Shown: positions 8,360 to 16,513 of the stretch, piece after piece
Layout of the letters: each line of letters starts with the position of its first letter
Numbering within the stretch: the first letter of the stretch is position 1
Source: Mucilaginibacter sp. 14171R-50
GTDB taxonomy: Bacteria; Bacteroidota; Bacteroidia; Sphingobacteriales; Sphingobacteriaceae
Assembly (NCBI RefSeq): GCF_010093045.1
Contig: NZ_CP048115.1
Location: forward strand, 3,286,001 to 3,350,000
Direction: 5' to 3'
DNA: 64,000 nucleotides
The notes under the pieces: model-generated
What the model was told of the DNA's origin: nothing
Seen by the model: only the letters and a program-made list of their open reading frames with translations
The model's database searches: none
Made by a program: the position numbers and the translations under genes

Positions 8360-9625
8360 ATGATCAGAACAGTTTGTATCAACTTCGCGTTGAAAAAGAG
8401 CAAAACACTTAAAGACGGTACAGCCCCGGTTTATCTGAGATTGACAGTGGCAGGTGAACGTGTTGAATTTACGACCCGCCGGTACATCAAACCGGAACGC
8501 TGGAATGTGGACCAGCAAAAGATGACCGGCACCAACGAAGAGGCCCGTGTCTTTAACCATTATCTCAAAACCCTTGAACAGCAGGTTTATGATGAGCACA
8601 GAAAAATGATGAATGCAAATGCGAACATCTGTGTGGAAGATCTCAAAAACCGATTACTTGGCAAAGAGCAAAAGGAAAGGCAAAAAATGCTGATCCCTAT
8701 TTTCAAGGAACACAATAAGCGTCTGCAACTGCTCATCGGAAAAGAATATTCCCAGGGGACGTTGACCATCTTTGAAACCACTTTCAGGCATGTGACTGAA
8801 TTCATTCAGTGGCAGTACCGGAAATCGGATATAGACATTAAAACTGTTGATCACGAGTTTATCACATCCTTTGATTTCTATCTACGGTCAGAATGCAATT
8901 GCGCGAACAATACTACGGTCAAATATGTCAAGAATTTCAAAAAGATTATCAGGCTATGTATAGCGAATGGCTGGCTGGACAAAGATCCGTTCGTTAACTA
9001 CAAGCCAAAAGTAAAAGAGGTAGTTAGAGATTTTTTGACCAAAGATGAAATTCAGGCCATGGCAGATGCTAAGCTAGTTACCAATCGGGTCAGACAAGTC
9101 AGGGTTATATTCCTTTTCAGTTGTTTTACCGGATTAGCTTACGCTGATGTAAAAAAACTTAAAAGGTCTGAGATCATCAAAGGTATTGATGGGCAACAAT
9201 GGATCTTTACTTCACGTCAAAAAACAGAGACCACGTCCCGTATCCCATTATTACCTACCGCATTGAAGATATTGGAAAAGTATGAGGATAATCCAGAATG
9301 CTTACATCACGATAAAGCATTGCCTGTCCTATCTAACCAAAAAATGAATAGCTATTTAAAGGAGATTGCCGATGCAGTCGGTATCAATAAGGAATTAACC
9401 TTTCATATCGCCCGGCACACTTTCGCTACAGTTGTCACCCTGTCAAACGGCGTATCTATAGAAAGTGTTTCTAAAATGCTTGGTCACCGGAACATCCGCA
9501 CTACGCAGCATTACGCAAAAATTTTAGATGCTAAGGTAAGCGAGGATATGGCTGTTTTAAAAGAGAAACTGAGAGTCACTGAAAGTAAATTGTCAAAAAT
9601 CGAAAACGGTTATCACATTTCGTGA
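8360..9625 (+). CDS. Site-specific tyrosine recombinase (integrase) of the element
   Basis: 421 residues. The N-terminal region (KSKTLKDGTAPVYLRLTVAGERV) is the arm-binding domain typical of Bacteroidetes integrases, followed by a SAM-like core-binding domain (about 110-215) and the catalytic domain. Catalytic residues seen are His349 and Arg352 (HIARH), His376 (LGHRN) and the nucleophile Tyr385 (HYAKI). The usual Arg I position is Ala260 in FTGLAYADV; loss of this arginine is known in the CTnDOT integrase group. It sits just inside attL and presumably integrates and excises the element at tRNA-Ser. Confidence 0.95.
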   Translation: MIRTVCINFALKKSKTLKDGTAPVYLRLTVAGERVEFTTRRYIKPERWNVDQQKMTGTNEEARVFNHYLKTLEQQVYDEHRKMMNANANICVEDLKNRLLGKEQKERQKMLIPIFKEHNKRLQLLIGKEYSQGTLTIFETTFRHVTEFIQWQYRKSDIDIKTVDHEFITSFDFYLRSECNCANNTTVKYVKNFKKIIRLCIANGWLDKDPFVNYKPKVKEVVRDFLTKDEIQAMADAKLVTNRVRQVRVIFLFSCFTGLAYADVKKLKRSEIIKGIDGQQWIFTSRQKTETTSRIPLLPTALKILEKYEDNPECLHHDKALPVLSNQKMNSYLKEIADAVGINKELTFHIARHTFATVVTLSNGVSIESVSKMLGHRNIRTTQHYAKILDAKVSEDMAVLKEKLRVTESKLSKIENGYHIS

Positions 9626-9630
9626 TAACC
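9608..9630 (+). terminator. Hairpin at the end of the integrase gene
   Basis: A perfect 9-bp inverted repeat (GGTTATCAC, loop ATTTC, GTGATAACC) overlaps the integrase stop codon. There is no T-run after it, so it may be a weak terminator, an RNA stabiliser or a protein-binding palindrome between the integrase and ORF6N genes. Confidence 0.4.
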
Positions 9631-9643
9631 TTAACTGCACATC

Positions 9644-10189
9644 ATGCAAAAAGAAGGAATCATTACAGACGAAATCATTTCAAGTAAGATCTATATCGTT
9701 AGAGGTCAGAAAGTGATGTTAGATTATGATCTCGCAGAACTGTACCAAGTAGAGACCAAGCACCTTAAGCGCCAGGTAAGAAGGAATATTGAGCGGTTCC
9801 CAGGCGAGGATTTTATGTTCGAACTGTCCCCTGAAGAATATCAGATTTCAAGGAGCCAAATTGGCACCTTGAAACAAGGACAAAATTTCAAGTATGCTCC
9901 TATGGCTTTTACTGAACTGGGCATCAGTATGCTTTCAAGTGTGCTAAATAGCCCTGCGGCAATACAGGTAAACATACGTATCATGCGAATTTTTGTGCAG
10001 GTCAGACAGATTTTGACTGATACGACTGAGATACGATTGGAGCTCGAAAAAATCAGAAATGAACTTTTTAATCATGGCAAAAACATGGAAATCGTCTTTG
10101 CTTACCTTGACGAGTTATCCAATAAAATAGAAGTTCAACAAACCGTTGTCAATGATAGAAAAAGAATTGGGTATAAACCTGATGAATAA
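9644..10189 (+). CDS. ORF6N domain-containing protein
   Basis: 181 residues. The N-terminal 100 residues fit the ORF6N domain, a phage- and element-associated DNA-binding domain: an IVRGQKVMLDYDLAELYQVETKHLKRQVRRN segment, then RFPGEDFMFELSPEEY, then YAPMAFTELGISMLSSVL. A C-terminal coiled coil (about 118-165) probably dimerises the protein. It lies 18 bases after the integrase, and proteins of this type often accompany integrases on mobile elements. A regulatory or DNA-binding role is likely, but its target is unknown. Confidence 0.85.
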   Translation: MQKEGIITDEIISSKIYIVRGQKVMLDYDLAELYQVETKHLKRQVRRNIERFPGEDFMFELSPEEYQISRSQIGTLKQGQNFKYAPMAFTELGISMLSSVLNSPAAIQVNIRIMRIFVQVRQILTDTTEIRLELEKIRNELFNHGKNMEIVFAYLDELSNKIEVQQTVVNDRKRIGYKPDE

Positions 10190-10299
10190 ATAGCATAAAG
10201 AAACGGTCCTTAAATTTCCATGAAACTATGGCTTAAATGTGATAAGAAATAGTCAATCTTTTCGATATCATAACGTCCACCAAGGGGAAGCATAATTGA

Positions 10300-12318
10300 T
10301 CAAGCTTCCATTTTGCTGGTGCTGATCTCCACTACATCAGTAGAGATTGGAATGCCTTGTTGCCGCGGCCTAGTAAGCTGGTCAAGCAATAACCCGGTAA
10401 CATCTGCTTCATGATGATCGATGTCCTTTTCCTCCCATTCTGTATAATCCATCATAAGGAACTGCTTCATGCTATCAATGGCGCTTTTTATGTAATGGCT
10501 TTTCTTCGCGTCGGGCATATAATTGCTGAGTCGAGAATTTTTTTCATGGCTTATTAGGCAAAGGTTGCCGAAAGCATGGAGATAGTGATCATTCAGTTTA
10601 GGTATCTGTGGGTTAATAGGATGCTGAGGATAGAAATGTTCGACCGAACTACGGAACGTGAACGCGAACTTACTCACCCGCTCATCCTTTCGGTGCGTTT
10701 TTTCCCTCATCCAGATTAAATAGTCAAGGTAATTGAAGATTAAGTTATTTTGGAGGTTCGTATACCTCAGTTTGGATAGGTTCAATCCACTCTCATCCCT
10801 TTCAGCCGCAAGCATTACGCCTGGCTTAAGCAGTTCGTGATATTCCTTTGGCTTTTCTGCCAAAAAGCGATCAAATACAAACGCCTCTGCTACACGCTCC
10901 ATGTAATAGATGTAAGGCTTACTTTCAATTTCGGTGGTATAGAAGAGGTAATCCAAAACAGCGTTAAACCAATACTTATAGACCATTGACGGCACGGACA
11001 CATGAAACATTGACAAAAGCATGATAACCCGCTGGTTAACGGATTCAAAACCTGCGTCATCTTCTTCGCCGAAAGTATTAATGTACTTTACGCCGTTTCT
11101 GTTCGCTTTTGTCTCATAACGTTTAAGCGTTTTAAGACTCCATCTATCCGTTCCGCCGGTAAACTCCCTTTTGATTACATACCGGTCAAAGAGGAGTTTG
11201 CACTTTAGTAGGTTGAAAGCAAATTCTTTGACGAAAGAGAGGGCTTGATCCGGCTCTTTACTCAGTACTTCATCAAACATGTCGATTAACTGTTTATCAT
11301 CCAGGCTCACTGATGTACTTCGCATCTGAACACGGAGCACATGGAGTAAAAAATTCTGGAAATTGATCACAGTATTGAAGCGTTCAGGAGCTTCTTCATC
11401 CTGTTTCTTCTTTTCAACTAACAATGGCGCCCTCAGGATATCATCGATTGACATTTCCTCGTCACGCTCCGCATCTCTTTCCTTGTGAACGAGTGATGAA
11501 ACGAGATCATCGAAATTTCTAATGCGAAGATCCATCCAATTAGCCTCGTCGAATATAGCGCTGCGTTCATCGGTGCTAAAGCCATAATGGACATACCTTT
11601 CCATATTCTCGCAACTTTCCCATACTTTATGAAAAGCGTATTGGTACCGTCTGCATTGCTTCGGTTCGAGAGAAACGAAATACTTCATGAGCCGTGCTTT
11701 CAATATCTCCTGCTTTTCCAGTTGCTCGCCGCGGCTGTTCATGATCTCGAAATAATGATTCAAATCGATTCCCTGCGGTAAAGGGACCCGTAACAGTTGA
11801 ACGCGGTCGAACAGACAGCTTGTGAAACTCTCTATCGAAATATTCTTCTCGCTGAGTTTTTTACGAATCTCTTCCCTGCAGATATAATAAGCAGCTTTGA
11901 TTTGATCATCCTGTTCCTCGCTAGGAAAATGACCGTTAAAGGCATCCAAAAGGCTGGTCTTCGCACTTATCCTGCTAGCATAGGTTATATTAACCGCGGT
12001 CAACCAGTTCTTTTCTATTTCCTTCCAACCGTTTCTGATAGAGGCGGCCATTATTGAAAGTGTAGTGAGGCGTTGTTGCCCGTCCACCACCTGAACATGC
12101 CCTGGCAAGTTAGGATCGATTGCTACTACCATCGTACCAATAAAATAATTTTCCTGCCCGTGCCCAGTTGCATAGTCGGCAATATCCTGCACCAACTGCT
12201 CGATCTCTTTAGCCTCCCAAGCGTATTTGCGCTGGTAGATAGGTATCATATATTGCTCACCGTTGCCGAGTAGTTGCCTGATCGTCAACGCTTCGATCGC
12301 TTCAGACGGTTGTTCCAT
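10300..12318 (-). CDS. DUF262 plus DUF1524 (GmrSD-like) endonuclease-type protein
   Basis: About 672 residues. The N-terminal DUF262 domain has IPIYQRKYAW and VVDGQQRLTTL (residues 79-83 DGQQR), a ParB/sulfiredoxin-like NTPase motif, then the NSRGEQLEKQEILKARL element. The C-terminus has the DUF1524 HNH-type nuclease pattern: VEHFYPQ (H561), FGNLCLI and NSRLSN. Together these are the two parts of GmrSD type IV restriction enzymes, which cut modified phage DNA. The ATG at 12318 was chosen over a TTG at 12372; it overlaps the upstream DUF262 gene by 17 bases, so the pair is coupled. Target DNA is unknown. Confidence 0.85.
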   Translation of the reverse strand: MEQPSEAIEALTIRQLLGNGEQYMIPIYQRKYAWEAKEIEQLVQDIADYATGHGQENYFIGTMVVAIDPNLPGHVQVVDGQQRLTTLSIMAASIRNGWKEIEKNWLTAVNITYASRISAKTSLLDAFNGHFPSEEQDDQIKAAYYICREEIRKKLSEKNISIESFTSCLFDRVQLLRVPLPQGIDLNHYFEIMNSRGEQLEKQEILKARLMKYFVSLEPKQCRRYQYAFHKVWESCENMERYVHYGFSTDERSAIFDEANWMDLRIRNFDDLVSSLVHKERDAERDEEMSIDDILRAPLLVEKKKQDEEAPERFNTVINFQNFLLHVLRVQMRSTSVSLDDKQLIDMFDEVLSKEPDQALSFVKEFAFNLLKCKLLFDRYVIKREFTGGTDRWSLKTLKRYETKANRNGVKYINTFGEEDDAGFESVNQRVIMLLSMFHVSVPSMVYKYWFNAVLDYLFYTTEIESKPYIYYMERVAEAFVFDRFLAEKPKEYHELLKPGVMLAAERDESGLNLSKLRYTNLQNNLIFNYLDYLIWMREKTHRKDERVSKFAFTFRSSVEHFYPQHPINPQIPKLNDHYLHAFGNLCLISHEKNSRLSNYMPDAKKSHYIKSAIDSMKQFLMMDYTEWEEKDIDHHEADVTGLLLDQLTRPRQQGIPISTDVVEISTSKMEA

Positions 12319-13636
12319 AGTACTTGAATTTGATAAATAATTCTTTGATCTGTCTGGTTTTTGGGGAATCAAATGGTTTGGTGATTAAAGGCAGTTCAAT
12401 TCCCGTAATCCTGTCTGTATGTACCGCCTGATGAATTCGACGGAAAAGGTTGTTCTCTTGCGTTACGTAGTTATCCACGGAAGCAAGCTGAAGATTCTGG
12501 TAAGTTAATCTAGGTGTATACGCCCAAATGAATATTTTGAGGATCGCGCGTTCGATATCCTTTTTCCCGAACTTATCCAGGTAGAACAATAGTGCACAAT
12601 TAAACATCATTCGTATATAGCGGTCTCCTGTGCGGTCTTTGCCGTCGTACGTGCGTAAGGTTTCCAGGATCAGGTTGCTTGCATCGTCCAGTGGCTCCAG
12701 CAAACTTACGCCTTGCGAAAAAAAGGTTTCATAATGATTGACCATCTCGAAAAAATAGTTCCCGTTGATTACGACCTGATCAAGCTGGAAGGGATAACCC
12801 ACCCCTCTGTCGGTATTTTTTTGGAAATGATCGGCGATGATCCTAAAAGCCTTCAGGTAGGGATAATCATATTCGTCATTTAAATTTACACCTTTGAACA
12901 AATAAGCTTTCTCCTTAGTGAAATACCTCGCAGACCGCCCACTCGACCATTCTCTTACCCGGTACAGGAAGTCAGTAAAGAGGTTAGTAAGCTGCCAGGT
13001 TTTCATTTCCTCCCAGCGGTCGACCAATTTAGTTACCTCCTCTTCTTTAGCCGAGTGTTCTTTCTTCTGGAGTTCTCTTAAGTGGTAAGCTTTAAGCAGA
13101 TCATGAGGTTCAAGATCTTTACCCCGAGAGTTCTGCGAATCAAAAAATTGAAATGCTTCCGATATATTGTCTATAACAAAATAAGTAACCTGGCACTGGG
13201 TGAGAAAAAAACGGATGAAGCCTTCGTTCATATCTACTACTCTTCGCTCAATTTCGCGGTAGTTAGTCTGGAGATTTTGCTTGGAAACATCGCTTACGAA
13301 CTTTGGCCGAAACTGGCTACGGGAGAGCGTTTCCAGCATCTCTTTAAGATCTGCTGCTTCGATCTCCCCGTAACAATGATCTTGAATTGCCCGGAGGATA
13401 AGTAAAAAAGTCACAGTCCGTTGTTGTCCGTCCACGATTTCCCAGGACTCGTTTTGCTTGCAAACCACAATAGTGCCAATACGATAAGGTTTGCCTTTGA
13501 AGCGGCTGATATCTTCAATCAATTGAAGTGCATTTTTGCTCCCCCACTTGTAAGGGCGCTGGTAGGGAGGAATGCTGAGTTTGGAGTTGAGCAGGTATTG
13601 CCCTACTGAAAGGACTTTTTTCTCTAATATTGCCAT
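12302..13636 (-). CDS. DUF262 protein without an HNH nuclease domain
   Basis: 444 residues. DUF262 signatures are IPPYQRPYKW (residues 22-31), the DGQQR motif at residues 69-73, and the downstream NSRGKDLEPHDLLKAYHL element. Unlike its partner it ends without the EHxxPQ and GNL/N elements of DUF1524; its last 150 residues are helical and unassigned. It therefore looks like a sensor or NTPase subunit paired with the nuclease-bearing DUF262 protein encoded next, whose start overlaps its end. Neighbours in the same direction are the UDG-like gene upstream (16-base gap) and the DUF262/HNH gene downstream. Confidence 0.85.
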   Translation of the reverse strand: MAILEKKVLSVGQYLLNSKLSIPPYQRPYKWGSKNALQLIEDISRFKGKPYRIGTIVVCKQNESWEIVDGQQRTVTFLLILRAIQDHCYGEIEAADLKEMLETLSRSQFRPKFVSDVSKQNLQTNYREIERRVVDMNEGFIRFFLTQCQVTYFVIDNISEAFQFFDSQNSRGKDLEPHDLLKAYHLRELQKKEHSAKEEEVTKLVDRWEEMKTWQLTNLFTDFLYRVREWSSGRSARYFTKEKAYLFKGVNLNDEYDYPYLKAFRIIADHFQKNTDRGVGYPFQLDQVVINGNYFFEMVNHYETFFSQGVSLLEPLDDASNLILETLRTYDGKDRTGDRYIRMMFNCALLFYLDKFGKKDIERAILKIFIWAYTPRLTYQNLQLASVDNYVTQENNLFRRIHQAVHTDRITGIELPLITKPFDSPKTRQIKELFIKFKYYGTTV

Positions 13637-13652
13637 ATAAAAGCTAAGGTTC

Positions 13653-14306
13653 TTAAAAGTGCCATTTACTCTGCCATCTTTTCAAGATGAAATCAGGGAG
13701 ACTGGGTATCCTTTGATCCGGATGATCTTTATTGTAAGCTGCCTGCTGGTAGAAAGCATAGCGGGAAGGTGTAAGTAAGGTTCGCGCACGTTTATTCTGT
13801 AATTCCGCTGACTCTAGAACAGGCTTCCAGCAGTTTTGCCAAAATTTATGATCTGTTTCCTTGGCACCTCTTGTCAGGTAAATATATTTAATACTAGGAC
13901 GACTAGCCAGAATCACCTTTAAGTTCACCTTTACATGCTTCTCGAAACGCGTAGCAATAGCATGATCACTGTAAGTTTTTAACCATCTTTTATGCGTACT
14001 GTCATCTGGGTTCGCATCTTTGATGCAATAGATCAGGTCGGATATAGCAATACCATGCGTTCTGCAGAATAGCTTCCACTGCTCTGGTGACTCGTCGATC
14101 AGGCTCTGCTGGCCATATAGCCGGGGCAGTACTTCCCAAAAATTGTTGCTCTGTTTACCTTTGCTATTGCGCGTTCGGCCATAAAACCACTTAGCGGAAT
14201 TTTCTTCTGGCCAGGCTGGATTGAACGTGCCAAGTATAAGGGTTTCCGGATCGTAATCTAGGTGTTCCAGGTACAGCTCTGTATTAAATTTGTGAAGGCA
14301 AGGCAT
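13653..14306 (-). CDS. UDG/Mug-superfamily-like protein
   Basis: 217 residues. The segment ETLILGTFNPAWP (GTFNP at residues 26-30), followed by SAKWFYGRTRNS and NNFWEVLPRLYG (54-64), follows the order of motifs in the Mug/TDG branch of uracil-DNA glycosylases, where a GxNPG loop precedes an NRFW segment. Later AISDLIYCI and LLTPSRYAFY could match the remaining fold elements. Such enzymes cut modified or mismatched bases out of DNA. It is the first gene of the leftward DUF262 operon, so it may recognise or process unusual phage bases. The catalytic Asn/Asp is not certain, so activity is unproven. Confidence 0.6.
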   Translation of the reverse strand: MPCLHKFNTELYLEHLDYDPETLILGTFNPAWPEENSAKWFYGRTRNSKGKQSNNFWEVLPRLYGQQSLIDESPEQWKLFCRTHGIAISDLIYCIKDANPDDSTHKRWLKTYSDHAIATRFEKHVKVNLKVILASRPSIKYIYLTRGAKETDHKFWQNCWKPVLESAELQNKRARTLLTPSRYAFYQQAAYNKDHPDQRIPSLPDFILKRWQSKWHF

Positions 14307-14482
14307 TTGCTAAAGGTATTTAGCTGAAAGGAATTCCGCAACAAGAATTTTGATTGGTTAATAGAAGTGAGGACTTTTTTAATTCCAACCGTTTACATTA
14401 CCTTTATTTTTTAATTTAAGCATACAGAACTGGGTTTATGTTCTATTATAAGAAAGACTAAGCCTAAACTTGAGAACAATTC

Positions 14483-16510
14483 ATGACCGAAACTTTTGAC
14501 AAATTAGATATGGCCTCATCAAATTTGGTGAGCAAGAATATAGATCAAATTGCCGCTTTGTTTCCAAATTGTGTTACAGAAACAGCCGAGGGCAAAGCCA
14601 TTGACTTTGATCTTTTAAGGCAAGAACTCAGTGCCGAAATTGTTGAGGGTAATAAAGAACGCTATCGCCTGGAATGGCCTGGAAAGAAGGAAGCGATTGT
14701 TACAGCTAATCTACCTACCACAAAAACCCTTCGTCCTATCCGCGAAGACTCTGTAGATTTTGACAATACTGAAAATCTGTATATCGAAGGCGATAATCTT
14801 GAAGTTTTGAAACTATTGCAGGAAAGTTATTTGGGTAAGGTGAAAATGATTTATATCGATCCGCCTTATAATACAGGAAATGATTTTATATATAAAGATA
14901 TTTTCACTATAGCAGCTGATGAATTTAAAGAAGATTCTGGCCAAATAGATGAATTGAGCCAACGTCTTGTGCCTAACCCAGACAGTTCAGGTCGATATCA
15001 TTCGGACTGGCTAACAATGATGTATCCAAGGCTAAAACTTTCAAGAAACCTACTTTCCGACGAGGGTGTTATTTTTATATCGATAGGACAGGATGAGGTA
15101 TCAAACGTAGTTAAATTAATAGACGAAATTTTTGGAGAAACTAACCGCATAAGCATTGTGGGGAGGCTTGCGAAGGCTGGGGGGAACAAAGGAAAGTTTT
15201 TTTCACCAAACATAGAATATATTGTAATAGCAGCAAAAAACGCCGATTCCGCTAAAGGATTTAGAGGTGAAATGGATCCAGAGCTTATCAAAAAAGTATA
15301 TACTCAAGTAGAAGCTCAGGGAGAACGTAAGGGTAAAATATACCGATCAATGGGGCTATATCAATCGTCTTTAGAAGCGCGAGCTAATCAGCGTTATTAT
15401 ATAGAAGCTCCCGATGGCAAATTGCTTATTCCACCTGGAAGCGTTTATCCTGACAAAAATAAAGAAGGTGAAAAAATTGTTCCATTGCGAAAAGATGATG
15501 GTGTGTGGAGATGGACTTATGATCGATATTTGAAAGAAAAGCAGGCTGGAAATATCGAATTTAAAAAAACTACTAATAAAGTTTTAGTTGATCAAAATGG
15601 GGATTTTGTTGACTGGAATGTAAACACCAAAATATGGTTAGAAGACCGAGAAGAAGACGGTCAACTACCTAATGATTTAATTACAAAGTTTGAAAACCGT
15701 CATAGTGCGAAAGAACTTAAAGAATTAGGTATACCATTCGATTTTGCTAAGCCGGTCGAGTTAATAAAATATTTAGCCAAAATCTGCGGCACAAAAGATG
15801 GAGACATTATTCTCGATTTTTTTGCTGGTTCATCAACTACAGCTCATTCGATCATGCAATTAAACTACGATGATGCCGGAAAACGAAAATATATAATGGT
15901 ACAATTGCCAGAGCAAACGCCTGAGAAAAGTGAGGCTTATAATTCTGGTTTCAAAAGTATTTGTGAAATTGGAAAAGAAAGAATCCGACGTGCAGGTGAA
16001 AAATTAAAAAATAGAAACGATTTAAACTTATTAAAAAATAGACAATTACTGCTGACATCAGACGATGCAACTGAAGGTGATTCCCTCAGTAATTTTGACA
16101 TTGATTATGGCTTTCGTGTATTTCGTTTGGATGAGAGCAATATGCAAGATGTTTATTATAGACCTCAAGACTATCAACAATCTCAACTAGGAGCCTTCGC
16201 TGATAATGTAAAACCAGGTCGTAGCGGAGATGACCTTTTAACGCAAGTAATGCTAGATTGGGGATTACCTCTATCATATAAAATCGAACAATTGAAAGTT
16301 GCTGGTAAAAATGTTTTCAAAGTAGCCGCGAACTCATTGATGGCGTGTTTTGATAAAGGTGTTGATGAGACATTTACAAAGGAAATAGCACAGCATAAAC
16401 CATTACGTGTTGTTTTTAGAGATGCCTCTTTTAAAGATGATACTGCAAAAGAAAATGTGAAGCAGTTATTAAAACAACTAAGTCCTGACACAGAAATGCG
16501 TGTTATTTAA
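14483..16510 (+). CDS. Type III-like DNA adenine methyltransferase (Mod)
   Basis: 675 residues. The N6-adenine methyltransferase catalytic motif DPPY is at residues 126-129 (YIDPPYNTGNDF), and the S-adenosylmethionine motif DFFAGSST follows at 445-452. This order is the beta class of type III Mod proteins. The roughly 300 residues between them form the target recognition region, which by eye is clearly more AT-rich in DNA than the flanking res gene, as is common for swapped recognition domains. The gene opens a rightward operon; res begins four bases after its stop. Mod marks host DNA and gives the system its sequence specificity. Confidence 0.93.
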   Translation: MTETFDKLDMASSNLVSKNIDQIAALFPNCVTETAEGKAIDFDLLRQELSAEIVEGNKERYRLEWPGKKEAIVTANLPTTKTLRPIREDSVDFDNTENLYIEGDNLEVLKLLQESYLGKVKMIYIDPPYNTGNDFIYKDIFTIAADEFKEDSGQIDELSQRLVPNPDSSGRYHSDWLTMMYPRLKLSRNLLSDEGVIFISIGQDEVSNVVKLIDEIFGETNRISIVGRLAKAGGNKGKFFSPNIEYIVIAAKNADSAKGFRGEMDPELIKKVYTQVEAQGERKGKIYRSMGLYQSSLEARANQRYYIEAPDGKLLIPPGSVYPDKNKEGEKIVPLRKDDGVWRWTYDRYLKEKQAGNIEFKKTTNKVLVDQNGDFVDWNVNTKIWLEDREEDGQLPNDLITKFENRHSAKELKELGIPFDFAKPVELIKYLAKICGTKDGDIILDFFAGSSTTAHSIMQLNYDDAGKRKYIMVQLPEQTPEKSEAYNSGFKSICEIGKERIRRAGEKLKNRNDLNLLKNRQLLLTSDDATEGDSLSNFDIDYGFRVFRLDESNMQDVYYRPQDYQQSQLGAFADNVKPGRSGDDLLTQVMLDWGLPLSYKIEQLKVAGKNVFKVAANSLMACFDKGVDETFTKEIAQHKPLRVVFRDASFKDDTAKENVKQLLKQLSPDTEMRVI

Positions 16511-16513
16511 GCT

